Below, in pieces: positions 1 to 7,981 of a stretch of 19,080 nucleotides of DNA (position 1 is the first letter of the stretch; each line of letters opens with the position of its first letter). Under the pieces are notes generated by a model. It saw only the letters and a program-made list of their open reading frames with translations, was not told where the DNA came from and did no database searches. A program made the translations under genes and the position numbers. Origin of the DNA: Desulfarculales bacterium UBA696 (lineage in GTDB: Bacteria > Desulfobacterota > Syntrophobacteria > Syntrophobacterales > Syntrophobacteraceae); contig DBMO01000047.1 of NCBI GenBank assembly GCA_002298995.1, positions 1 through 19,080 of the forward strand, written 5' to 3'.

Positions 1-72
1 GGACGAGAGGAATTGAACCTCCGGCCTCTTGCACCCCAAGCAAGCGCGCTAACCAGGCTGCGCCACGTCCCG
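1..72 (-). tRNA. tRNA-Pro (anticodon GGG), 3' end cut by window edge
   Basis: On the minus strand the sequence folds as a tRNA. The acceptor 5' strand is CGGGACG. The D-arm contains AGCCTGGTTAGCGC. The anticodon stem CTTGC/GCAAG encloses the loop TTGGGGT, giving anticodon GGG, which reads CCC proline codons. The T-arm GGAGG-TTCAATT-CCTCT follows. The acceptor 3' strand runs off the window after CGTCC, so the last bases of the acceptor stem and the discriminator are missing. The CGG start and overall sequence closely follow bacterial tRNA-Pro(GGG). It lies downstream of tgt on the same strand but probably has its own promoter. Confidence 0.93.
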
Positions 73-82
73 ACAATTTCTC

Positions 83-112
83 AGCCTAACACCCGTGGTG
101 CGGCGCTGTCAA
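83..112 (-). promoter_or_regulatory. Possible sigma-70 promoter for tRNA-Pro
   Basis: On the minus strand a perfect -35 hexamer TTGACA (107-112) is followed after 18 nt by TAGGCT (83-88), a weak -10. Transcription would then start about 4 nt upstream of the mature tRNA 5' end, a common arrangement for tRNA genes. The -10 matches only half of the consensus, so this is a suggestion. Confidence 0.4.
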
Positions 113-239
113 GGCCAATCGGCCAAGATACTGGTCCCGCTAGTGAACACCGTGGGAACCAGTTTGATTGGAAGCAGCCTCGCAATCAGGTGGGGGATTT
201 TTTTTAAAAGCCCGCGTTCCTGAACTGCCGGAAGAGATT

Positions 240-1388
<1,149 letters not shown>

Positions 1389-1518
1389 ATCGTTCCCGTT
1401 GAGGGTTGCAAGTTGCGGGCTGCCGGTTGCGAGGTCAGGGGCTACTGACAGCTTCGTAAGCTTAACCCCGACACGGAGTTCGTAACGTCTTCGCGGCGAA
1501 AAAGAGTGGTGTCGCAAG

Positions 1519-2628
1519 CTATAGAATCAGCATCGCATCGCCATAGCTGAAGAAGCGGTATTTCCGGCGGACGGCTTCGGCGTAGGCGTCGAGGATTTTT
1601 CGGCGGCCCGCGAAGGCCGAGACCAACAGGATCAGGCTCGATCCGGGGAGGTGAAAATTTGTAACCATCCGGTCGACTACCTCGAACCTGTATCCCGGAT
1701 AAATATAATGATTACAAAAACCTGAAATGGCGGTCACTTTCCCGGTGCTCGCCTTCACCCACTCGAGCGTGCGAACCACGGTCGTTCCGACCGCGAATAC
1801 CCGCCGTCCTTCCCGTTTGGCCCTCGTAACGGCTTTCGCCGTATCCGCGCTCAATTCGAAGTACTCGGAGTGCATCCGGTGATCTCGGATGTCCCCGCAC
1901 CGTATGGGAGCAAAGGTGCCGTAGCCGACGTGGAGGGTCAGGGCCGCGATCTCGACCTCAGCGGCTTCGAGCGCTTCGAGAAGATCCGCCGAGAAATGGA
2001 GTCCGGCGGTTGGAGCGGCGACCGCACCGGGTTTTCGCGCAAATTGGGTCTGGTAGCAAGATAAATCGTCAACGGCACAAGCGCCGGGTTTGCGTTCAAT
2101 GTATGGAGGGAGCGGGACCTGCCCTATTCGGTCAAGTATATCGAATAATTGGCAGTCCAATGACTGTGGGTCGGGTTTTCCAGACTGCCCGCCCTGAAAC
2201 CGCACCGCCGCCATGCCCTCACCCATTGCCTCCAGGACTTCCGCGCGCGTGCCGTCTTCGAAATGTATCGATATGCCCGATTTAATACCTTTGGATGCCT
2301 TGACCAGGCAGCGGTAGCCTTCGCCTTGAGCGGCCTCCTCCGTTTTGAACGGATCGAGTACGAGCAGTTCCACCCTGCCGCCGCTTTCTTTGCGGCCGAT
2401 CAGTCGTGCGCGCACCACTCGGGTATCGTTTACGACCAGCAGGTCGCCTCGATTGAAAAAATTCACGATCCGGTCGAATCGGCTATGTTCGATTGTATTG
2501 CGATTGCGGTCAAGAACCAGGAGGCGCGAGTGCTCCCTGCGTGGTGCGGGTGACTGGGCTATAAGTTCAGGAGGAAGTTCGAATTCGTAGTCTTCGATCC
2601 TGAAGCAGAGGTCGCGATCATCCGCCAT
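1519..2628 (-). CDS. queA: S-adenosylmethionine:tRNA ribosyltransferase-isomerase
   Basis: QueA transfers and isomerises the ribosyl moiety of SAM onto preQ1-tRNA to give epoxyqueuosine. The protein has 369 residues from the start MADDRDLCFR. Family landmarks in order are LIAQSPAPRREHSRLLVLDR, NDTRVVRARLIGR, PTAGLHFSADLL, HVGYGTFAPIR, HRMHSEYFEL, VGTTVVRTLEW and MVTNFHLPGSSLILLVSAFAG. The start at 2628 matches the usual N-terminus. An upstream in-frame ATG at 2712 would put 28 extra residues inside the neighbouring gene. The first 11 bases overlap the end of the DUF2065 gene, and GGGA and AGGA lie just upstream, so translation is probably coupled. It forms a queuosine operon with tgt. Confidence 0.96.
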   Translation of the reverse strand: MADDRDLCFRIEDYEFELPPELIAQSPAPRREHSRLLVLDRNRNTIEHSRFDRIVNFFNRGDLLVVNDTRVVRARLIGRKESGGRVELLVLDPFKTEEAAQGEGYRCLVKASKGIKSGISIHFEDGTRAEVLEAMGEGMAAVRFQGGQSGKPDPQSLDCQLFDILDRIGQVPLPPYIERKPGACAVDDLSCYQTQFARKPGAVAAPTAGLHFSADLLEALEAAEVEIAALTLHVGYGTFAPIRCGDIRDHRMHSEYFELSADTAKAVTRAKREGRRVFAVGTTVVRTLEWVKASTGKVTAISGFCNHYIYPGYRFEVVDRMVTNFHLPGSSLILLVSAFAGRRKILDAYAEAVRRKYRFFSYGDAMLIL

Positions 2629-2818
2629 TCCTGCGTCCCACGTAGACGAGAGCAAGGCCGAGCAGCATGAGTACTCCCCCGAGCATGCGGAGGTGGCGGG
2701 ACTTTGCCGCACATACCCACTGCATCCATTTTCTGACCTGATCCGGTGATGCCAGGTAGGGAATTCCTTCCATGAAGCAGATTAGTCCGACAACCGTTAT
2801 GAGGTAACTTTGCAACAT
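2618..2818 (-). CDS. DUF2065 (YjeT-like) small inner-membrane protein
   Basis: This 66-residue protein has two hydrophobic helices, roughly residues 2-18 and 46-62. They are separated by a basic loop with the family pattern FMEGIPYLASPDQVRKWMQ and RHLRMLGGVLMLLGLALVY. This matches DUF2065/YjeT, whose molecular function is unknown. An AAAGGA Shine-Dalgarno lies 5-6 nt before the ATG. Its 3' end overlaps the queA start by 11 bases, so it is the likely first gene of a DUF2065-queA-tgt operon. The 205-nt gap to alr, transcribed the other way, should hold two divergent promoters. I could not identify either convincingly. Confidence 0.85.
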   Translation of the reverse strand: MLQSYLITVVGLICFMEGIPYLASPDQVRKWMQWVCAAKSRHLRMLGGVLMLLGLALVYVGRRNGG

Positions 2819-3023
2819 AGGAATCCTTTGATCTTTTTCTTTTCATTGCAACCCGAATCGCCTAACATGTTTTAGGGAAGGTGCAAAGCGGGAATGTGAG
2901 TTAAAGTGGGGGTAAGTATAACGTTTTGTGCCGGTAAGGTAAGCAGGAATCGCCGTTTCCGGCAAATTTCTTTCCTCGAAAAAAATCCCCCGGTCATTAT
3001 TGCTGTTTTCCGTGAGGTCGCCA

Positions 3024-4160
3024 ATGCCGCTAAATTGGGTCGAGATCGATCTTGCAGCCCTGCGAAACAATTTCTACCTGGCCGGCCGGCTCGCGCCGGG
3101 GTCGCGCATCATAGGGGTAGTTAAATCCGATGCCTACGGGCACGGAATGGTCCCCGTGGCAAGGGAGCTGGAAAAATGCGGCGCGGGTTTTCTCGCGGTC
3201 GGGAAATTCCACGAGGCGCTCGATCTTCGGCAAAACGGGATCGAGCTTCCCGTGCTTGTCCTACTTGGAATCGAGCCGGAGGATGCGGAAGAAGCAATAC
3301 GGCTTGGAATCCGCCCGGCCATATTTCGCCTGGACCATGCCAAAATGATGAGCGAAGCCGCCCGCAATCTCAACATGCCGGCCCGTGTGCATGTAAAACT
3401 CGATACCGGGATGGGCAGGCTGGGCGTTCCATGCGGGAATTTGGCGGCATTTGCCGAACAGATCAAACTGATGCCGGGGGTTGTGGTCGAAGGGATACTT
3501 TCCCATTTTGCCGAAGCGGATGAGGCGGACAGGACTTTTTGCGATTTCCAGATCGAGCGTTTTACCGAGGCGATTGAAACGTTATCGAGGCAGGGCCTGC
3601 CGTTTTCCTATGCGCATATTTCGAATTCGGCTGGAGTCATCGGCCTCCCGCGGGCTCACTACCATCTTGTGCGGCCGGGTATAATGCTCTACGGGTCTCA
3701 TCCGTCCGGGGGCGAGGGCGATGGGGTAGGCCTTCAGCCCGTAATGTCTTTCAAATCGAGGATTATGCAACTAAAAGAGGTCGCCCCCGGACATCCGATC
3801 GGCTACGGCAGGACCTTTACCACCCAGCGTCAAAGCAGGATTGCAACCGTGCCCGTCGGCTATGACGACGGCTACTTCAGGGCGCTTTCGAACAAGGGAC
3901 GGGCCCTGGTGCGCGGAAAGAGCGCGCCGCTGGTGGGACGTGTTTCAATGAACCTCATCACGCTGGATATGACCGATATTCCTGATGCCCGCGAAGATGA
4001 CGAGGTCGTACTCCTGGGCCGCCAGGGTGATGAGCGGATCGCGGCCGAAGAAATCGCCGGCCTCGGCGGGACCATCAGCTATGAGGTCTATTGCGCGATT
4101 GGAAAACAGCAAAGATTCAAGTTCTTTCTGAATGCATCAGGGGGCGAACGGCCGGCTTAA
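3024..4160 (+). CDS. alr: Alanine racemase
   Basis: This PLP-dependent enzyme interconverts L- and D-alanine for peptidoglycan. The protein has 378 residues. The PLP lysine is Lys34 in GVVKSDAYGHG. Other landmarks are VHVKLDTGMGRLG (about 122-134), HISNSAG (198-204) and RPGIMLYG. The second catalytic residue is the tyrosine of VPVGYDDGYFR (Tyr280). The C-terminal beta domain contains VGRVSMNLITLDMTD. I chose the ATG at 3024 because GAGG lies 6 nt upstream and MPLNWVEIDL is the usual N-terminus; an in-frame ATG at 3000 lacks a ribosome-binding site. It appears monocistronic, because a long inverted repeat separates it from the next gene. Confidence 0.96.
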   Translation: MPLNWVEIDLAALRNNFYLAGRLAPGSRIIGVVKSDAYGHGMVPVARELEKCGAGFLAVGKFHEALDLRQNGIELPVLVLLGIEPEDAEEAIRLGIRPAIFRLDHAKMMSEAARNLNMPARVHVKLDTGMGRLGVPCGNLAAFAEQIKLMPGVVVEGILSHFAEADEADRTFCDFQIERFTEAIETLSRQGLPFSYAHISNSAGVIGLPRAHYHLVRPGIMLYGSHPSGGEGDGVGLQPVMSFKSRIMQLKEVAPGHPIGYGRTFTTQRQSRIATVPVGYDDGYFRALSNKGRALVRGKSAPLVGRVSMNLITLDMTDIPDAREDDEVVLLGRQGDERIAAEEIAGLGGTISYEVYCAIGKQQRFKFFLNASGGERPA

Positions 4161-4173
4161 AGAGCGAATCATT

Positions 4174-4268
4174 CACCGCGAAGAGCACGAAGTGCACGAA
4201 GATAAATTGAGGGATCTCGTAGAATCCTTTAATTGGATCTCTTCGCGTTTTTGGTGCCCTTTGTGGTG
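4174..4268. repeat. Intergenic long inverted repeat (GAAGAGCACGAAG type)
   Basis: The left arm 4174-4202 and the reverse complement of the right arm 4240-4268 agree at 22 of 29 positions, separated by a 37-nt loop. The left arm contains CACCGCGAAGAGCACGAAG and the right arm ends in CCCTTTGTGGTG. It lies between the alr stop and the Shine-Dalgarno of the next gene. As RNA it would form a long imperfect hairpin. Similar GAAGAGCACGAAG repeats occur in many environmental bacterial genomes, to my recollection. No open reading frame is needed to explain it. It may be a mobile non-autonomous repeat or act as a terminator or processing site. Confidence 0.75.
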
Positions 4269-4292
4269 CAATTTCACTTACAAGGAGAGCTG

Positions 4293-4820
4293 ATGGACGA
4301 CGTATTCGTGTTTTCGAAAAAAGGTGACCAGGGGACTACAAGCCTTCTTTCCGGCAGGAGGGTATCCAAGGCGAGCCTTCGCCCCGAGGCATACGGGACG
4401 CTCGATGAGGCCAGCTCGGCCCTCGGGCTTGCAAAGGCGCTGTCGAAGCTCCAATCGGTGCGCGAAATGATCGAAGCCGTCCAGGATGACTTGCTGGTTC
4501 TGGGCGCCCAACTCTCCGCCGAGCCTGGTTCGGAGCTGGCTGCCAAGTACAATATAGGCGTCGAGCGCGCGCAAAGACTTGAGAACTGGATAGAAAAGCT
4601 CCAGCAGGAGGCTCCCGTCCCACGCAAATTTGTTCTTCCGGGCGAAAACCCTGTAAGCGCCGCGGTCGATCTTGCCAGGACGATAATCCGCAGGGCAGAG
4701 CGCCGGACGATGGCCCTGAAAGAAGCCGGCGAGCTGGACAGCCCCGAGGCGCATTCTTACCTGAACCGCCTGGCGGATTTCCTTTTTACCCTTGCGCGGT
4801 ATGTGGGGCAGAAAGAGTAG
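4293..4820 (+). CDS. Cob(I)yrinic acid a,c-diamide adenosyltransferase, PduO/MMAB type
   Basis: This enzyme transfers the adenosyl group of ATP to cob(I)alamin to make coenzyme B12. It has 175 residues, typical of PduO-type ATR. The ATP-binding N-terminus is KKGDQGTTSLLSGRRV (9-24), followed by YGTLDEASSALGLAKA (34-49). The arginine-rich motif ARTIIRRAERR is at 128-138 and the C-terminal helix YLNRLADFLFTLARY at 156-170. I chose the start at 4293 because AAGGAG lies 5 nt upstream; an in-frame ATG at 4233 would place coding sequence inside the inverted repeat. In this context it may serve methylmalonyl-CoA mutase, as in propionate metabolism, but no mutase gene is in the window. Confidence 0.95.
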   Translation: MDDVFVFSKKGDQGTTSLLSGRRVSKASLRPEAYGTLDEASSALGLAKALSKLQSVREMIEAVQDDLLVLGAQLSAEPGSELAAKYNIGVERAQRLENWIEKLQQEAPVPRKFVLPGENPVSAAVDLARTIIRRAERRTMALKEAGELDSPEAHSYLNRLADFLFTLARYVGQKE

Positions 4821-5019
4821 CGTCCTTTCCCGGGCTTTCCGGTTAACGCGCTGGGGGGGGGAGGGCTTAGTGGAACTTAGTCAGGCCTCCAATTCGCTGA
4901 TTGGGTCAAGTAATTTTCGAAATATCCCGATATTCGTTAAATAGTTAATACTGAGCGTGCGGTAAAGATCCGCGGGATCGGCAAGGGACCGGGCCGGTTC
5001 ACGCTATCGGAGAGCCATA

Positions 5020-5373
5020 ATGGAAAAGCGAAAGTTCATGCGCGTACAATTCAATGCTGAAGTGGTCGTGAAATCAAGCGGGATTACGATCAGCGGAACA
5101 ACCGACAATCTCAGCATGAAGGGGATGTTTCTGAATACTACAACCCCCATGAATCTCAGCGGGCCAATCGAGGTCTCTCTAGGTCTTGCCGGATCGGAGC
5201 TTTCGATAACCCTCAAAGCGAAGGCGGTCCGCCAGACGGACGCCGGGATTGCCATTGAATTTATTGAAATGGACCTGGATTCCTTCACACACTTGAAGAC
5301 CCTCATAGCCTACAACAGCGACAACGCGGACGCTGTAGAGGATGAATATTATAAAACACTGACCCGCGAGTAA
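5020..5373 (+). CDS. PilZ-domain protein, probable cyclic-di-GMP receptor
   Basis: This 117-residue protein consists of a single PilZ domain. The c-di-GMP-binding RxxxR motif is R4-KFM-R8. The second motif, N-x-S-xx-G, lies in DNLSMKGMF (29-37). The following beta strands (GPIEVSLGLAG, LTLKAKAVRQ-like pattern, AGIAIEFIEMDLDSF) match the PilZ barrel. It has no signal peptide or membrane segment, so it should be cytoplasmic. A GGAG Shine-Dalgarno precedes the ATG. Its target is unknown and the neighbours do not indicate one. A run of nine G residues lies upstream at 4853-4861, in an otherwise featureless 199-nt gap. Confidence 0.88.
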   Translation: MEKRKFMRVQFNAEVVVKSSGITISGTTDNLSMKGMFLNTTTPMNLSGPIEVSLGLAGSELSITLKAKAVRQTDAGIAIEFIEMDLDSFTHLKTLIAYNSDNADAVEDEYYKTLTRE

Positions 5374-5464
5374 TGCGGATTGCCGCCAAGGTAGACCTTC
5401 CCGGAAAATTTAATTTTTGAATGTCCATCGATATTCCAGGTAGTTGAAGGGATCTGCCCCCCCC

Positions 5465-5601
5465 GACGATTGTCGATTCCGTCTCGGAGTCGAATCAACA
5501 CATTCAGTTTAGGCAACAGCCCGTCCCGACCTTGCCAGCGGCATCGACGATTTTCGATACCGTCTCGGACTTGAATCACTTCCGGTTTGGGCAACACGCC
5601 C
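5465..5601. repeat. Two-copy tandem repeat, 81-bp period
   Basis: Copy 1 (5465-5522) and copy 2 (5546-5601) start with GACGATTGTCGATTCCGTCTC and GACGATTTTCGATACCGTCTC-like sequence and end in GGCAACAGCCC and GGCAACACGCCC. Read on the minus strand, both copies stay in one frame. They give LPKLNVLIRLRDGIDNRR and LPKPEVIQVRDGIENRR, differing by a 3-nt indel and mostly conservative changes. This is either a remnant of a repeat protein or a dispersed repeat read in a chance open frame. With only two diverged copies it is not a CRISPR array. Confidence 0.6.
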
Positions 5602-5810
5602 TGGAGAGTTCTCCACACCTTGATTTTTCCATGATGCAAGTATTCCCAATATGGAACACAAAAGGGTTCTAAACAGAACAAAGTTCCACTTGGGTAGCAG
5701 CCCTGAATAGTTCTCCCGCCTATTACCGCCGCTCTGCTCTTAATTAGTGCCATTATGGACATGATGAATCGAGCGATTTTTCACAAGCTTCCGCACTTCG
5801 CAGAAAACTG

Positions 5811-5839
5811 TTGACTCTTCTTTTGTGGCGGCATACACA
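5811..5839 (+). promoter_or_regulatory. Candidate sigma-70 promoter of the hydrogenase/Hdr operon
   Basis: TTGACT (5811-5816, five of six consensus bases) is followed after 17 nt by TACACA (5834-5839), a weak -10. Spacing is ideal and it faces the operon that begins at 6015. The -10 overlaps the Rex-like operator, an arrangement expected for repression. The call rests on hexamer similarity only. Confidence 0.38.
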
Positions 5840-5840
5840 A
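5823..5840. promoter_or_regulatory. Rex-like operator
   Basis: TTGTGGCGGCATACACAA is an 18-bp site with TTGTG and CACAA half-sites separated by 8 bp. This is the layout of the NADH/NAD+-sensing repressor Rex, whose consensus is TTGTGA-N6-TCACAA. The inner A and T of the consensus are not conserved here. It overlaps the predicted -10 element. Rex is known to control hydrogenase and energy-metabolism genes in anaerobes, so the position fits; binding itself is inferred. Confidence 0.42.
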
Positions 5841-5858
5841 GTCATCAAATTGCACAAC

Positions 5859-5883
5859 GTGCACAACAGCGTGAGTTGTGCAC
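5859..5883. promoter_or_regulatory. 25-bp perfect palindrome, probable operator
   Basis: The arms GTGCACAAC (5859-5867) and GTTGTGCAC (5875-5883) are perfectly complementary around a 7-nt spacer. A third copy of GCACAAC lies directly upstream at 5852-5858. It sits just downstream of the predicted transcription start of the hydrogenase operon. It could bind a dimeric repressor or form an RNA hairpin in the leader. The regulator is unknown; the DNA-binding domain encoded in this same operon is one candidate. Confidence 0.5.
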
Positions 5884-6014
5884 AAAGCCCTGTCCACGGA
5901 CGCTTCGCAAAGGCTGCGAAGGAGACATTGCGTGGCCGATGGAATCTTTTCCGAGTTCATGCCGGTACCCTTTGCCATTCCCGGGGGCCGCTTCGCCGCT
6001 GTTCGAGACTTCTT

Positions 6015-6515
6015 ATGAGCGCTTTTCGCGAGCCTTTGAATAAACCCGTGATTATTTTCGGGTGCGGCAATATCCTGATCGGCGATGACGGCTTCGGGCC
6101 CGCGGTTGTCGCTCATCTGCTTGAAAATCGAGTGCTACCGGCCGATGTGGCCGCCATCGATGTGGGGACGAGCATACGGGACCTGCTCTTCGACATGGTG
6201 CTCATATCCGAGAGGCCCAGGCTCATATTCATTGTCGATTCGGTCTTTAATTCCGGTCATCCCTCTGGCGCGATCTTCGAGTTGGATGTTGACGAGATTC
6301 CATGCGCCAAGGTTAGTGATTTTTCTCCCCACCAGTTCCCGTCTCTAAATCTTTTAAGCGAATTGCGGGATGGCGCGGGAGTGCTGGTAAGGGTTCTCGC
6401 CGTGCAGGCAGGGAAGATGCCTGAACAAGTTGGCGAGGGTCTTTCCGCACCGGTTATGGCCGCCGTCCCAAAAGCCTGCGAATGGCTGCTGGGTCAAATC
6501 GAGGAGGGGCGATGA
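6015..6515 (+). CDS. [NiFe]-hydrogenase maturation protease (HyaD/HycI/FrhD family)
   Basis: This 166-residue endopeptidase should remove the C-terminal extension of the hydrogenase large subunit after nickel insertion. The N-terminal motif GCGNILIGDDGFGPAVV (16-32) supplies a nickel-sensing acid. Asp75 in FIVDSVFNSGHPSG and His106 in SDFSPHQF are at the other expected ligand positions. I chose ATG 6015 because family members begin just before this glycine-rich motif, although its ribosome-binding site is poor. The gene heads the operon and overlaps the next gene by 4 nt (ATGA). The natural substrate is the MvhA-like subunit at the operon's end, whose extension is unusually long. Confidence 0.9.
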   Translation: MSAFREPLNKPVIIFGCGNILIGDDGFGPAVVAHLLENRVLPADVAAIDVGTSIRDLLFDMVLISERPRLIFIVDSVFNSGHPSGAIFELDVDEIPCAKVSDFSPHQFPSLNLLSELRDGAGVLVRVLAVQAGKMPEQVGEGLSAPVMAAVPKACEWLLGQIEEGR

Positions 6516-7975
6516 TTGTAATTCGCATCGGGCAGCTTGCCGAGCAGCTTGGGGTCCACCGGAATACAATCCGGAACTGGATCAGCAGCGGAAGGCTGCC
6601 GGCGCGCAGCGTGTCCGGGAAGCGATACTTGCTAAACGAGTCCGATTTTACGAGAATTTGCCACGAATTCGGCATCGACCGCTCGACCCTCAAGCTCAAG
6701 CATGTTCCAGGGGCGCCACTCATGAGCCGCGCGATGGGGCTTATGGAACAGAATGTGCGCCGCATCGGATCTCCCTCCAGGAAACTCCTGGCAGACCCTT
6801 CCTGGGGTGAGGTTTGCATGACGTGCGGAAGCTGCGCCAGCGCATGCCCGATTTCAGGCGTTGACGGGCTCGATCCGCGAAAGATTGTGCGCATGGCTGT
6901 CCTCGGGCTCGAAGAAGACTTGCTCGCCTCGCAGTGGCCATGGAAGTGCACTATGTGCGCAAAATGCGAGAGAGCCTGCCCGCAAAACGTCGAAATCGTC
7001 TCTCTGATCGGCCGCATAAGAGGGCTTCGCGACAGGGCCAAAGTGCCGGGGCCGCTCCACAAGGGCGTTCTGATGTGCCTGGAGAGGGGCAACAATCTCG
7101 GAATTCCCAAAGGGGACTTCGTTGCGCTGATCGAGGAAATGTCCTCGGAAATGGTCGATGAGGGCTTTAAGGGCTTCGAGCCGCCAATCGACAGGATGGG
7201 CTCGAATCTGCTCGTCACCGTAAATTCCAAGGAACCCTTCGCCGAGCCGGACGACATGAAACACTGGTGGAAGATCTTTCATGCGGCCGGAGAGTCGTGG
7301 ACTTTTCCGTCCGAGGGCTGGGAGGGGGTAAATTGGGCCTTCTTCACCGGCGACGAGGATTCGCTTCGAATGTCGGTTGGTCGCATCGTCCAGAATATGT
7401 ACAAGCTGAAGTGCAAGACGCTTCTTCTACCCGACTGAGGGCATTCATATTTCGCGACCCGGTACGGGTTGCAGCGCTGGTTCAAAAACGATCTCAAGAA
7501 CTTCCGGGTGAGCGGCATATTCGAACTGCTCACCGGCTACATGGATGATGGTCGAATCAAGGTAGATCCGTCGCGCCACCGCAAGGCGACCACCTATGTC
7601 GATCCATGCCACTACGGGCGCAAATCGTTAAAGACCTTCGGCCACGGGTACTTCGAGGAACCGCGAGCAATTATCAGGAAATGCGCGCCCAATTATGTCG
7701 ATCTGTACCCCAACCGCGCCGAGGACCACTGCTGCGGTGCGGGCGGGGGCGCCTGGGCGATGCCCTTCAAGGAAGAGCGCGTGTTTTGCGGCCGGTTTAA
7801 GGCCCGCCAGATCCAAAATTCCGGGGCGAGCCTTGTGGTAACCTCGTGCCACAATTGCCGCGACCAAATCATGAAAAGCCTTCGGAAGGAATATGACCTA
7901 CAGGTTGATGTAAAATACATCTGGGAGTTGGTGGCAGATTCGCTCGTGCTGCCCTGGACCCGGGGAAACGGCTGA
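6512..7975 (+). CDS. Selenoprotein: HTH DNA-binding domain fused to HdrC/HdrB-like iron-sulfur protein
   Basis: Read through one in-frame TGA (codon 309), this gene encodes 487 residues. Residues 1-50 (IGQLAEQLGVHRNTIRNWIS, then GRLPARSVSGKRYLL) form a MerR/excisionase-type helix-turn-helix. Two [4Fe-4S] motifs follow, at C102/105/108/112 and C146/149/152/156, as in HdrC. Codon 309 lies in CKTLLLPD-Sec-GH, where related HdrD/DsrK-type proteins have Cys. The C-terminal CCG domain is intact: C366-x40-CC407/408-x37-C446-xx-C449. The first CCG domain is degenerate, keeping only C301 and Sec309. GGAGGGG precedes the ATG, and the gene overlaps the protease gene by 4 nt. It probably replaces both HdrB and HdrC of the complex. 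The role of the DNA-binding domain is unknown. A stop-codon mutation is unlikely given the downstream SECIS and intact remainder. Confidence 0.85.
7454..7472 (+). promoter_or_regulatory. SECIS element of the HTH-HdrCB selenoprotein
   Basis: The mRNA stem GCGACCC/GGGTTGC (7 bp, one G-U pair) encloses the loop GGTAC. The loop begins 22 nt after the TGA at 7436-7438. A short stem with a G-G-U apical loop at this distance is what the selenocysteine elongation factor SelB recognises in bacteria; the E. coli fdhF loop is GGUCU. Confidence 0.75.
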
Positions 7976-7981
7976 TAGAGG

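Larger units (their letters stand above)
5374..6014. other. 641-nt stretch without a confident gene
   Basis: The left half (5374-5810) contains a two-copy tandem repeat at 5465-5601. It also contains a minus-strand open frame at 5349-5762 that would encode 137 residues, overlap the end of the PilZ gene by 25 nt, and lacks any recognisable domain. That frame has only a weak claim to be a gene. The right half (5811-6014) holds a candidate promoter, a Rex-like operator, a 25-bp palindrome and a hairpin at 5903-5921 (CTTCGCA-AAGGC-TGCGAAG). It is the probable regulatory leader of the hydrogenase operon, with roughly 170 nt between the predicted transcription start and the first start codon. Confidence 0.6.

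Noticed and set aside
5465..5601. CRISPR-like repeat
   Set aside because: There are only two diverged copies of about 57 bp, with a 23-bp gap and no cas genes nearby.
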